This document shows, one piece after another, positions 45,748 through 57,426 of a stretch of DNA of 64,000 bases. A program made the translations under genes and the position numbers. The stretch is taken from the NCBI GenBank assembly GCA_963970005.1, contig CAXAMN010008480.1, positions 2,687 to 66,686 on the forward strand, in the 5' to 3' direction. The notes beneath the pieces are model-generated. The model saw only the letters and a program-made list of their open reading frames with translations, was not told the origin of the DNA and made no database searches. The stretch comes from Durusdinium trenchii. Lineage: Eukaryota > Sar > Dinophyceae > Suessiales > Symbiodiniaceae. Each line of letters starts with the position of its first letter. The stretch's first letter is position 1.

Positions 45748-46830
45748 CTAGTAGAAAGCCGTGTCGCGAATCAAACGACCAGGAGGTTGATTGTCATTAC
45801 ACAACAATCCACATCCTGAATTGAAGAGCACAGCTTGGTAATGACCTTCGGTCGGAGAAGATCCTTTGTGGATGATTCCGGCAATCATTTGGAATTCATG
45901 CCATGTCAGGGAGCAATGGCTCAAGCCATCAAACACTGGCATCAGGACCTGACATATCATTTCATCATCATGTCGATTATTCAATGCCGGATACCGCTCT
46001 AGCTGGATGCAAACAAAATGATTCTGGGCTCTCAGGGCATTGACAAAGGGTTTTTGTCGGTGCCACAGGCGAATGGAATCAAGGAGCCATTCTCTTCTGT
46101 ATTGGCCGAAATTCGCGCATCCTATGCATGGGTTGTCAAACTCTGGTCGGGCATCAAAATCTTTTCGAACATTTGGCCTCGAAGCCATCCAGAAAATTCA
46201 CCTGTATCATATTGTGCAGGTGACTCATGAGATCGAAACCAATCCCGGAGGTGGTTTGCAAAACACGAGCCATTGCATGGAAAAATGGCCTCCCCTGCAT
46301 AAGTGGTAAACATGCTCAAAATCGGCTGTGTCCATGTTCCCCAAATTTCAAGATTCAAATCCATGGTCATATATTTATCCATACCTGAGCCGGCAACACG
46401 CTATTGATGTAGCATATGTTTCCATCATTGAACAAATTGGCGGTCATGATCCCACATATCATCTGCGTAATCGTTGGGATATAGCAATTGCTAACGGAGA
46501 TCTCTGAAGGCTGGCCTAACGCATCCTCATCAATATAAATTGCGTAATGCCGTTTCCGGCCAACTTCAATAGCAGGGAATGAAATTCTACAGCTTCCGGG
46601 CCTCTCAAATTCAGATCGAGCCGCCAAGGAATGGCCACGGTTGTATCCTCAGCCCATGTGAGCTGATCAGGTCGGAGAAGACAACAATGAATCATGCAAA
46701 GGATGGAAATTCGATGGCCAGAGGAATGGATAATATACCATCCATTGGCTTCCCATTGGCTATTGAGTTGCCAGCCTGTCTCCTGCAGCAAAATCATTCG
46801 TAAGGGTTGGTGGAATTCCATGCCAATCAT
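45748..46830 (-). pseudogene. Fragment of a non-LTR element with near-complete USP-like protease module
   Basis: Read on the minus strand in three overlapping frames. An upstream piece (ILLQETGWQLNSQWEANGWY, 46830-46516) faintly resembles an endonuclease start. A Cys box NLFNDGNICYINSVL (about 46450-46400) is followed by QYDTGEFSGWLRG (about 46225-46190), NPCIGCANFGQYRREWLLD, VCIQLERYP (about 46010) and the His box GIIHKGSSPTEGHYQAVLF (about 45885-45825) with CNDNQPP. These are the Cys, QxDxxEF, QLxR and HxGxxxxGHY landmarks of ubiquitin-specific proteases. Frameshifts separate the pieces, so it is dead. It is a relative of, not a copy of, the + strand element at 38.9-39.4 kb. Confidence 0.62.
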
Positions 46831-47029
46831 TCAACATATTGCAATCCATCCAACAAAATATGTTCAAGGCATCAGTGCTCTGGCCCATCTGGGGCTAAGA
46901 TATAATCTTCGGAGATCTGGTGTCCAATTCCTTTCTCAACAATTGGCCGTAACCAATTGTCGCCCAAACCTCGTTAATTTTCGTGCCAGGCCTGGTTGAT
47001 TGTGGCTGGGCTTCGGCACTCTGCCCATT

Positions 47030-48015
47030 GGACGAGGAACCCATAGCAACTTTCGAGGTGTTCGATATCCATATCCCCTGGATTTGGGATCAGGTATTTC
47101 AATTCAATCAGGTGGATTTGTAGAAGGAACAATCAAATAAATCGAAATATCCGATCAAATTCATTATTAAATCCGAAATAATAAACAAGAAATATTGTCC
47201 ATCAAATTTCCAGCAATAAAATATAATCAACAATCGTACAAAGCAGATGCCAAAATCCTAAAAAATAATAATTGCCGTATTTTAAGGCTAAAATAGATTT
47301 ATATCATTATATTATTAATAATATGGTTTTTTTCAATTCGATATTAATATAATATCTTAATAAATAAAGAATAAAATATATATTCTTCCATTCAAATTAA
47401 AATTTTATATATTTACAATATATTTATATATGTAAAATCTATATAATTCGACCCAATAATACATATTAAAAATAAACCAATAATTCTATAATATATTATA
47501 TCTATATATTCTAAAATATAATTATGCATTTATCGAATTAAATCCAAAATATATATATTTTAAAGAAATATAAATGCAAATAAGAAAAAAAATAATTAAT
47601 ATAAAAATATCTTTAAAACTTATAGAAAAATATTAATATTTATAATATCGTATTCCTTTAAGAAGAAAAAAATTATTAATTCATTATACACAAGATAAAT
47701 AATAAAATATCATTTATATTTATATTCATTAAATTCAATCGATTCTTATCAAAAAAATTGTTTTCATAATATATATATATTTATTTAATTCTTTTAATAT
47801 ATATTCATTATTAAATATATCTATCAATTATTTCTTATTTTAAAAAATATATATATATAATAATATATTTATATTTATATATAATCAAATTATTTCAATA
47901 TTTCCTTTTTATTAATATATTATATTGTAATATATAGAATATAATTTATATTGATTTATTTATATTATTTATTTGTATTAGAATATATTTTAAAATATAT
48001 AGGATGGATATTTCA
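47030..48015. other. AT-rich desert
   Basis: Nearly all A and T with TATATA and AATATATT words; no coding or RNA gene signal. Confidence 0.85.
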
Positions 48016-48019
48016 AAAA

Positions 48020-48190
48020 ATATTCCCATGCGGTGATGACGCTAACGACGCATTTCGACAATATATTTACCGCACACTTGTAAAATGTGACGACGCATTG
48101 CCACGACGCCTTCCCCCTGATAACGCATTACCTGGTGATGACGCATTGTGAAGACACATTCCGCGACGACGCATTCTCCCCTGATGACAC
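48020..48190 (+). repeat. Degenerate GACGACGCATT repeat
   Basis: About seven loose copies of GATGACGCATT or GACGACGCATT, separated by CCCCTGAT and similar spacers. It marks the right edge of the AT-rich desert. Confidence 0.75.
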
Positions 48191-48324
48191 AGTAGTCCTT
48201 GTTTCCTTTTTACATCTCATCCGAAATAATTCCGGAATTTCGATGATTTGATTCCTTTATTCCCCAATAGCCATGCTATGGGGTCTTGCAAAACTAATAG
48301 GCGGACGGGCGCCGTCGGGTCACC

Positions 48325-49340
48325 GTCAGAGCTGGTGGGCGGATGGTGTCCCGGTCATGTTTTGATGGCGTCCGGGTCATGTGATGCTGGTGTCCCGGTC
48401 ATGTTTTGATGGTGTCCCGATCATGTTTTGATTGTGACCCAGTCATGTTGTGATGGTGTCCCGTCCTGTTTTGATGGTGTCCCGGTCATGTTTTGATGGT
48501 GTCCCGGTCATGTTGTGATGGTGTCCCGGTCATGTTTTGANNNNNNNNNNNNNNNNNNNNNNNNNNNNNNNNNNNNNNNNNNNNNNNNNNNNNNNNNNNN
48601 NNNNNNNNNNNNNNNNNNNNNNNNNNNNNNNNNNNNNNNNNNNNNNNNNNNNNNNNNNNNNNNNNNNNNNNNNNNNNNNNNNNNNNNNNNNNNNNNNNNN
48701 NNNNNNNNNNNNNNNNNNNNNNNNNNNNNNNNNNNNNNNNNNNNNNNNNNNNNNNNNNNNNNNNNNNNNNNNNNNNNNNNNNNNNNNNNNNNNNNNNNNN
48801 NNNNNNNNNNNNNNNNNNNNNNNNNNNNNNNNNNNNNNNNNNNNNNNNNNNNNNNNNNNNNNNNNNNNNNNNNNNNNNNNNNNNNNNNNNNNNNNNNNNN
48901 NNNNNNNNNNNNNNNNNNNNNNNNNNNNNNNNNNNNNNNNCGCGGTCATGTTGTGATGGTGTCCCGATCATGTTTTGATTGTGTCCCGGTCGTGTTTTGA
49001 TGGTGTCCCGGTCCTGTTTTGACGGTGTCCCGGTCCTGTTTTGATGGTGTTCCGGTCATGTTGTGATGGTGTCCCGGTCATGTGATTGTGTCCCGGTCAT
49101 GTGGTGATGGTGTCCCGGTTATGTTTTGATGGTGTCTCGGTCGTGTTGTGACAGTGTCCCGGTCTTATTGGGATGGCGTCTCCGTCATGTCATGCTGGTG
49201 TTCCGGTCACCTTGTGATGGTGCGCCGGTTATGTTGTGATGGTGTCCTAATCATGTTGTGACGGTGTCTCGGTCATGTTTTGATGGTGCTTGGGTCATTT
49301 TGTGATGGTGTCCCGGTTATATGATGATGGTGTGCAAGGA
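48325..49340 (+). repeat. 22-bp minisatellite GTCCCGGTCATGTTTTGATG, interrupted by an assembly gap
   Basis: Tandem units of about 22 bp with 0-4 differences run from about 48325 to 49340. The gap 48541-48940 falls inside the array, so its true length is unknown. Confidence 0.95.
48541..48940. other. Assembly gap, 400 N
   Basis: Exactly 400 ambiguous bases inside the 22-bp array. Open frames across it are meaningless. Confidence 1.
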
Positions 49341-49370
49341 AGAGATGGTCGATGTATTGAAAATAGTAAT

Positions 49371-49597
49371 TGTGAATTTCGAGCAATAGACATGAGTTGA
49401 AGTCATTTGATGATGACTGCGTTCGAGTTTGCACTCGCCGCGCCGCTCCTTTCGTTAGCGCGCTTGAGCCACATGACGTGGCCGCCCGTACTTGATCTTG
49501 AGAGAAAAGGTCCCCACAGCAGCAGACGGAAACTTAGAGCGTTCCGCATCGACGGTGAACTCGGTTTGATCTCCTTTCGTGTTCCCGTGTTTTCACA
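49371..49597 (+). repeat. 5' LTR of copia element 2
   Basis: 227 bp from TGTGAATTTCG to GTGTTTTCACA. Confidence 0.97.
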
Positions 49598-49610
49598 TTG
49601 GTAGCGGAGC
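49598..49610 (+). other. Primer-binding site, copia element 2
   Basis: TTGGTAGCGGAGC directly after the LTR, identical to element 1, again pointing to initiator Met-tRNA priming. Confidence 0.82.
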
Positions 49611-49643
49611 TGCCAAAGAGCAGCTCCGGATCCGCCCGCCGCC

Positions 49644-52600
49644 ATGTCTCGATCCCCGAAGGGAAGCTCGCAGGCAAAAGAGCCGGCCGAGAAGGCCATC
49701 CCTGCAAAAGATGAAAGAAGCTACATCCCGCGCTTCGACAACACGATGACCGGCTAGGGAGAGTGGCGCAAGAGGATCCTGCTGTTCGCCCGCCGCCAGG
49801 CGATCCAAGGAAGAGCAAATGCGACAGGTCTGTCAGTCCTGTCGATCTTGGAAGGTGCAAGCTGGCGCCAATGCGAGGACTTGGACCTCGACGCCCTCGA
49901 GAAGGACGATGGCCTCAAGAGCATTTTGCAGAGGCTGGACGCCCAATGGCAGTATGATGATCGGGTTGAAATGCCTGACGCATTCGAGAAGTACTTCTAC
50001 AAGACGCAACGTCGAGTTGGGCAGTCGCTCCTCGAGTTCTGCACTGAGCACCAGCAGTCCCTTCGAGAACTTCAAAAGTACAAGATATCGCTCCCCGAGC
50101 AGGTCGCTGGTTGGCTGTTGTTGAGAAAAGCTGGCTTGAGCAAAGATCAACAACAGATGATCTACACACAGACCGGCACCGACATGTCCCTCAACAACAT
50201 CGAGAAGTCCATGTACATGATCCTCGGACAAGACTACAAGCATGTCCACCAACCTGCAGTCCGACGAGCTGAGAACCAAAGCTTCCAAGGACGATGGAAA
50301 TCCCGCCAACTCATCCACATGGCTGAGGACGATGAGCTTTGGGAACAGGATGACTGGACAGAAGACTATGAGCCCGATGAAGATGCTTTCTATGAAGCTG
50401 ATGAATGGTATGACCAGGAGTACGACCTCGTTGATGACCCAGAAGATTTGGCATACCTCCATCACACCGATGAGGACACGATCTTCGACACCGAAGAGTA
50501 CGACATGGCAATGGCAGCTTACACTGATGCCAAACAACGGGTGCTTGAACTCAAGCGCTCACGTGGTTTCTATCCAGTGGTTGCTATGGTCGACAAGAAC
50601 CAGCTCCCCGTCATGGCTAACGCCAACAGCAGTTCAGGTGGAAAGAGTCCGAAAGGACGTGGGAAAAAGGGGAAATCAAAGTCCAAGGCACCACAAGGAA
50701 AAGGACCACAAGGAAAAGCTCGTGCACGTGATGCAATGGTGTGTCACCGATGTGGCAAGCCTGGACACTTCGCCTCGCAATGCAAGGCAGCAAGCTCTAG
50801 CACGACCTCGACCTCAGCAAAGAAGAGAACTTTGGAGGAATCAGATCCTCTTCTCACTGGCATGGTTCTTTTTGAGAATGACCTGGCTTGTGAGAATGAC
50901 ACCTCTCCAAAGAATGTCATGTCTCATGAGAATGTCACCGCCTCTGAGAATGTCATGATTTGTGAGAATGCCACCCCTCATGAGAATGTCATGACCCTTG
51001 TGAATGACACAGTCCAAGTCGAGTTCTATGACTGCGAAGAGTTCTTTGAGTGCGAAGACGCCTACAGCAGCTCAGATGTCCTAGTGTCTGAGCATGAATG
51101 GTTGGTCCCTCCAGAAATGGCAATTCAGGATCAAGGAGCATCTAGCTTCCTGATCGGCACGGAGTACATCCTTCGTTACATGGCTTGGTTGCAGCTCCTT
51201 GGCGTCGATCTCTCACGACTGGAGTTCAAGAAGTGCAGCAAACACTTCAAGTTTGGCGGAGACGCCAGTGGTCACGCAAGATGGCTTTTGTCCGTGCCCA
51301 CGTACATCAACGGCAAGGCAGGCTTCATTCAGGCCTACATTATCTTCGGAGCCACACCTCCCCTCCTTGGGAGACCAGTGATGGAAAGGCTTCAAGCAGT
51401 TGTCGACTTCGGAGCCTACAAGATGCAAATCCTTGGCAGTGATTGGCTTCCAATTGAGAAAGGACGCCAAAACACCATGCTCATGAGGCTAGCTCGCAAA
51501 GAAGCTGGTCCAATGCAGTTCAACAACCACCAGTTCGACCTTCGAACTGAGGATGACCACCATGAGATCCTTCGCTTCGACGACCTCATTGAAGACATGA
51601 AGGCCCAGAGTCGCTTCAGTTGCATCAAGAGCAACCTGGAAAAGACCTTCAAGCCCTCCACGGTCTTTATGGCTGAAAACCTGGAATCACCTCCTCAAGA
51701 AGGTGAGAAAGAAAAGAACCAAGAGTCACTTCGCGGTTTCTGGAACATGGTGCTGGAACAGATCTGCAAGGAAGAAAGACGGCTACAACGTGAAGTCCTT
51801 CATGCCCGTGATCACCAACCTGACCGACAGCCAGTGGTCTGGGAAGTCTATGTCGGACGTGGCAATGTCACCAAAGAATGTCAACGACTTGGTGCCAAAG
51901 TTCGACGATTTGGACTTGAAGATGGCTGGAACTTCAACAAAGCAGCCGACCGTCGTGCCTTCCTGCAGCTAGCTGATGAAGAAGCACCTGATGAAATGTG
52001 GCTGAGTCCAAAATGTACACTATGGAGCACCATGCAGAACATCAACGTCAAAACAGAAGACGATCGGCTTCACCTCAAAGCTCGCCGACAAGAAGACCAT
52101 GAAAAGCATCTCAAGTTCTGCCGTCGTGCCTATCTTGGACAGGTGCGCCGAGGTTCACATGCTCACATAGAACATCCAGCTCATGCGCTGTCCTGGAAAA
52201 CTCCAGCTTTCGCCAACCTCCCCGGCTACAAGGTCATTTTTGATCAATGTGAGTATGGCGCAACCACTATGAACGACAACCACGAAGAGATGCCCATCAA
52301 GAAGCCAACAGCTCTTCAAACAACAAAGTTGGCAATGGTCCGACGAATGTCCAAGAGATGCAGTGGTGATCACATGCACCAAACCCTCGAAGGCAGCAAC
52401 AGATGCCACAAGGCTGAGGACTACCCCGTCAAGATGGCACAGCATATAGCACATGCCCTCGTTCAGCCTGAAGGACTTGAAGAACAGACCTTTGCTGCTG
52501 GAGATGGCGATGAACAAGAGTTGACTGGTGTTCTTCGAAAGCTGGCCACCACCCATGGATCGGAAGCAGCAAGACTAGCATTCCGTCTTCATCGCAATCT

Positions 52601-55600
52601 TGGACGTCCACGAAAAGAACTTCTAGTTTCCCTCCTTCGCCAACGTGGATGTGGTGAAAAGATCATCAAGGCAGCCGAAGATCTTGAATGTCCATATTGC
52701 AAGAACTTTGCAGTCCGCAAAGGTGCAGCTCCAGCTCATCTCAGCAGAGCCGAGAACTTCAACACCCACGTACAAGCTGATGTGATGTGGCATGACCTCG
52801 TGAATGAGGATCCTGACGGAGCCACCAAGCGGAAGGGCAAGAAGATCCCCATCCTCGTCATGGTTGATGAAGCAACTCGGTTCATGAGTGCCCGAACCGT
52901 TCCTGATGAGCAAGGTCCTTCACTACAAAAAGCCTTCGAACGAGGTTGGATCCGACATCATGGCCCTCCTGAACGTCTCTTTGTCGATGAGGCCACCGGT
53001 TGGGCAAGTGACAACTCAATGAAGTGGGCTGAAGAACATGGCATTGAAATGAGAATCTCACCAGGGCAAGACCACACAAGAACAAGCATTGTTGAACGAC
53101 GACATCAACTTCTTCGAAGAGGTCTTGCAGTTTTCATCCGTGAGCATCAGTTGACAGGACTTGTTGGACTCCAAGATGCATTGAATTGGATTGTCCCTTC
53201 CTTGAACAACAACACCTTTGTCAACGGCTACACACCGTGTCAATTGGCTCATGGCAGGCAACCCAATGTGCCTGGTTTGCTGAGTGATGAACGCACCTCA
53301 CCTCTTCAGCTACAAACGACTGAACAAGAACGGTTGTACAAGAAGCTTCAACTACGAGCAAGTGCCCATGCCGCATGCGCCAAAGCTGAGATTGATGTCA
53401 AGCTCAGAAGAGCATTGCTGAGAAGGTTCACTGGCCAAAACGAAGACCTATCTCCAGGAGAACGATGCCTCTACTGGAGAGAGTCCAATGATCGGTTCCA
53501 CACAATTCAATGGCGTGGTCCAGCAGTGGTTCTAGCTGTTCAGCGAGATCCTGACACCAATGTGGTTGACACCTACTGGATTGCACACGGAACTTCGTTG
53601 TTGAGAGCTGGCAAGCAGCATGTCAGGAAACTTCCGAACCTGCAAGGCTCCATCGGCTCCACAGAGCGTGCAATCCAAGCAATGGAAGGACTCCGACAGC
53701 GACGCGTCGTCCGCATCATCGATCTCGAAAGAACCAATCGCCAAAGTCTTGACGACATGGACCCTGACCACGCAGAAGCTGAAGAACTCTTGGCTCCTGA
53801 GGTAAACATTGACTTGGAACCACTTCAAAATGAACACCATCAAGCACCTCTCAATCAAGGAGATGCTTCAGAACCTCCAGGTCCGAACGAACCTCATGGT
53901 CAAAGTGAATCACCAGGTCATAATGAACCTCCCGAGCATCCTGTTGGAGAACCTGATGTACCAATGGACCCAGGTCAACTTCCACCAGTTCCTGAAGATC
54001 AAGATCTTGATGAACCACAACAACATGTGTCACCTTCAGTGGCAGAGCCAGATCCTGATCCGGAGTGGGAACTTGATCCACTATATGCTCAACCAGCCGG
54101 CTCTCAAGAAACCTTTGAAGAACGTCGTCGTCGATTTGACCAACAAGAAACCATACAAGCTCGACGAGTTCATCCAGTGGTTCCCATCACTGAGCCAGCA
54201 GAAGAGCATAGAAACAAAAGGATCCGAAGACCACAGGAAGAAGATTTGCAAGTTGACACCGACCTCCTGGCCCTTGATGACACCATGAACACCGACAGCC
54301 TCAACAACTTGGTAGAAGGCTGGTCGTTCGACAAGGCCACCGGAGAGTTCGTGCTGGGTGAAACAAAAGACTATTGGAGATTTGAAGACGGCTTTCTTGT
54401 TCGCAACCATATGTGGTCCAGAAACTCCACCTTCACTTCCGAAGAAGCACCACTTCCAGTAGCAGCAGAAGAACTTCAATCAACAACTGGTTTGACCCTG
54501 CCAAATGGATCTCGCCAAGTTTTTGTGAACAACAAGGAGACCTACTCAATTGGCAAGGATCAATGGGTTGGCAAAACTCTCTTCCCGCTCACAAAAGAAG
54601 CAGCGCAGAGCCGACACCTGCCCTATGCTGGTGATCTCAAGGACAAGCTCAACACCCGTTGGACGCTGCGATGCCGTGGGCATATTTGGGCTGCAGTCAC
54701 TGCACCAAAGAAGAAGCCAACACCCTCCAATGTTGATGAGAAGAAGCTCTCCTGGGAAGATCGTCTCGCATTCGTTGAAGGCAAGAAAAGTGAACTTAGC
54801 TCGATCTTTGAGAATGGTGTTTGGGAGGTGGAACTACATCCACACAATGTCGCTCCAGATCGCATACTTCGAGCAAGATGGGTTCTCGCTTGGCGCACTG
54901 GGGCAGGAGGTGAACAACGAGCAAAAGCACGCCTCGTCCTCCAAGGGCTCAATGACCCTGACCTTCTTGAAGGGAAGTTGGAAACAAGCAGTCCCACTTT
55001 GTGCCGAACAGCTCGCCAAACTTTGTTGGCCATCGCATGCAATGAAAATTGGGAAAAGTGGGTGAGCGACGTTGCAACAGCATTCCTCCAAGGCGATCCT
55101 CAATCTCGCCAGTTGTGGGCAAAGCTTCCGCATGATGCCTGCAAAATGTTGAACTTGGAGAGTGGCGCGTTGATGAAGTTGAAGAAACCGCTTTATGGTC
55201 AAGCTGACGCACCACGTGAATGGTACAAAGTTGCAACCAGGAAGCTTCGACAGGTGGGATTTGCACCTCATCCCCTCGAATGTTGCCTCTTCCGACTGTT
55301 CGATGAGAATGACCGCTTGGTATGTTTGATTGGCCTCCACGTTGATGACATGCTAGGTGCAGGCGATCCAAGCTCATCGATGTACCAAAAGGTCAAAGGT
55401 GATCTTCGCAAGACCTTCGACTTCAAGCATTGGAGTGAAGAGGCAGAAGGCAAACAACTTGAGTTTTGTGGCTGCAAACTAAAGAAGACTGGTGAACAAA
55501 CATGGCAATTGCACCAGGAAGACTACATCCCTGGAGTGAAACCTCTGACAACGACGCCAAAAGGAGACCATGATCCTCTATCTCCAAAAGAAGTGTCAGC

Positions 55601-57158
55601 ACTCCGAGGATTGTTGGGAGCACTACAATGGCCATCAACACAGTCGATGCCGCACTTGAGCGCTTCAATCTCCCTACTTTGTGGTAGCATCAACGGTGCA
55701 ACAGAGTCCATAGCAAAAGCTGCAAACAAAGCACTCAGGTTTGCCAAGAACAACAAGGACGCCTCCCTACAGTTCACAAGATTGGGTGATTTGAATGAAC
55801 TATGTTTGACCGCTGTCAGTGACGCTGCATGGGGTGTCCGCCCCGATCACTTGAGCCAAGGAGGATACTTCATCCTGCTGTCCCACAAGGACGTTCTGCA
55901 AAAGAGTGGCGATTTCAAGTATGTCATCCTCGACTGGAGATCATACAAGCTGCCACGAATCAGCAGAAGCAGTTTGAACTCCGAATCTCAAGCTTGCAGT
56001 GCCGCCATGGATTCCCTCGAGTACATCCAATTGTTTTGGAAGGGATGTGTCAACAGCTCATTCACCACCTCAAATGTGGATGAGAGAACTGGTCGACTAC
56101 CGTGTGCACTTGTGGTCGATGCCAAAGCCCTATATGACTGCCTCAAAAGCGAAGCACCACAGTTGACTGGGGACAAACGCACCCAGATCGAGGCCTTGGT
56201 GATCAAAGAGAAGATGACCACCACAGGATGTCTCCTGAAGTGGATGTCCAGTGAGTTTCAACTGGCTGACGGCCTTACCAAAGTGGCTTCAAGGCAGCTC
56301 ATGGCAGACCGCCTACGAACACACATGTTCACCCTCCAGTCCGACCAGAGCTTCACCGCTGCCAAGAAGAAAAGTCCTAAAGAACGACATGACAATGCAC
56401 GCCGCAATGCATTGACAAAAGCTGAAGCCCGAAGAGGATTGGCAATGATGATCATCTTGGGATCATCAAGTGTAGCACAAGCAGCAAGTGAAACAGGTGA
56501 TACCAACGAGACCTACAACATGTATGTTTTCATGCTGTTTACTGCACTCGCCTTTTTTGGTGCCTCTCAAGCTTTCATGAACATGCTCAAGGCCCTTGTA
56601 AATGTCATCGGCAAGGTGATGAACGATGAGAAGTCCCAGAACTTGATGGACATGGAAAGTGAAGAAAGTCATGAGGTGGAAACTACAGAAAGTTCCGCCC
56701 AAACGACAGAACAGCTTCAAAAGCTGGTGCCGACCCGACTTCGTGAAGAGAATGAAAGATTGAAAAATGAAGTGAAAGAGCACATTGAAGCGAATGCAAT
56801 GCTCCAGCACAGGATCAACTACCTGGAAGCTGAAGTCCATCGACAAGATGATCGAATGGATGAGTATGAAGTTGGTTTGAGAGAAGCAACCACCGAAGCA
56901 CGACTCGCAAATGCTTCATACCAACGCACAGTTCAAGCCCTCCAAAGCCTACAAGGCCAACACCATGTCCTGCAGCAAGAGCACCGCAGAATCCAGAACT
57001 GCAGAGAAACTTCGATCCCGAAGGAAGTTTTCATGACCACACGTGGAACAAAGTTCCATGTAGACCCACAGTGTCCAGCATTCCACAACGCATATGGCCA
57101 GACGGCCATAGAGAGTTGCAAGATCTGCGAGAAGCAGATCGAAAAGGATCGCTGGTGA
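49644..57158 (+). CDS. Copia element 2 gag-pol polyprotein with methyltransferase-like domain and C-terminal extension; one amber codon
   Basis: ATG 49644 opens the frame. TAG at 49755-49757 (codon 38) is the only stop before TGA 57158 (2504 codons). Domains: gag; canonical zinc knuckle CHRCGKPGHFASQC (50743-50784); eight 18-bp repeats giving ENVMxx hexapeptides (50873-51012); a retropepsin-like region with DQGASSFLIG (about 51132) in place of DT/SGA; a methyltransferase-like region (EVYVGRGNVT 51843, SPKCTLWSTMQ 52006, IEHPAH 52168); integrase with HRNLGRPRKELL, CPYC (about 52692) and catalytic VQADVMW, LFVDEATGW, TSIVERRH (52770-53110); RT with VATAFLQGD (55072) and HVDDMLGAGD (about 55339); RNase H with SDAAWG, SESQACSAA and DAKALYDC (55818-56150). 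A 260-residue extension follows. Apart from the amber codon the frame is intact. Confidence 0.93.
50873..51012 (+). repeat. In-frame 18-bp repeat in copia element 2 gag
   Basis: About eight units of GAGAATGTCATGTCTCAT form, each six codons, keep the polyprotein frame and give an acidic Glu/Asn-rich linker after the zinc knuckle. Confidence 0.88.
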
Positions 57159-57199
57159 GAGACTTGACCTAAGGTCAAAATTTCTTACTTTTCCACCAG

Positions 57200-57426
57200 T
57201 GTGAATTTCGAGCAATAGACATGAGTTGAAGTCATTTGATGATGACTGCGTTCGAGTTTGCACTCGCCGCGCCGCTCCTTTCGTTAGCGCGCTTGAGCCA
57301 CATGACGTGGCCGCCCGTACTTGATCTTGAGAGAAAAGGTCCCCACAGCAGCAGACGGAAACTTAGAGCGTTCCGCATCGACGGTGAACTCGGTTTGATC
57401 TCCTTTCGTGTTCCCGTGTTTTCACA
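57200..57426 (+). repeat. 3' LTR of copia element 2
   Basis: 227 bp, identical by eye to the 5' LTR. It starts 42 bases after the pol stop. Confidence 0.97.

Noticed and set aside
46516-46830. Apurinic-type endonuclease domain upstream of the minus-strand USP module.
   Set aside because: Only LQETGW...W...IHS resembles the start of such a domain; the catalytic GDFN and SDH motifs were not found, so it is mentioned but not called.
48486-49000. Open frames of 139-161 codons.
   Set aside because: They consist mostly of N from the assembly gap.
49833-50537. Minus-strand frame of 234 codons inside copia element 2.
   Set aside because: It is the antisense shadow of gag.
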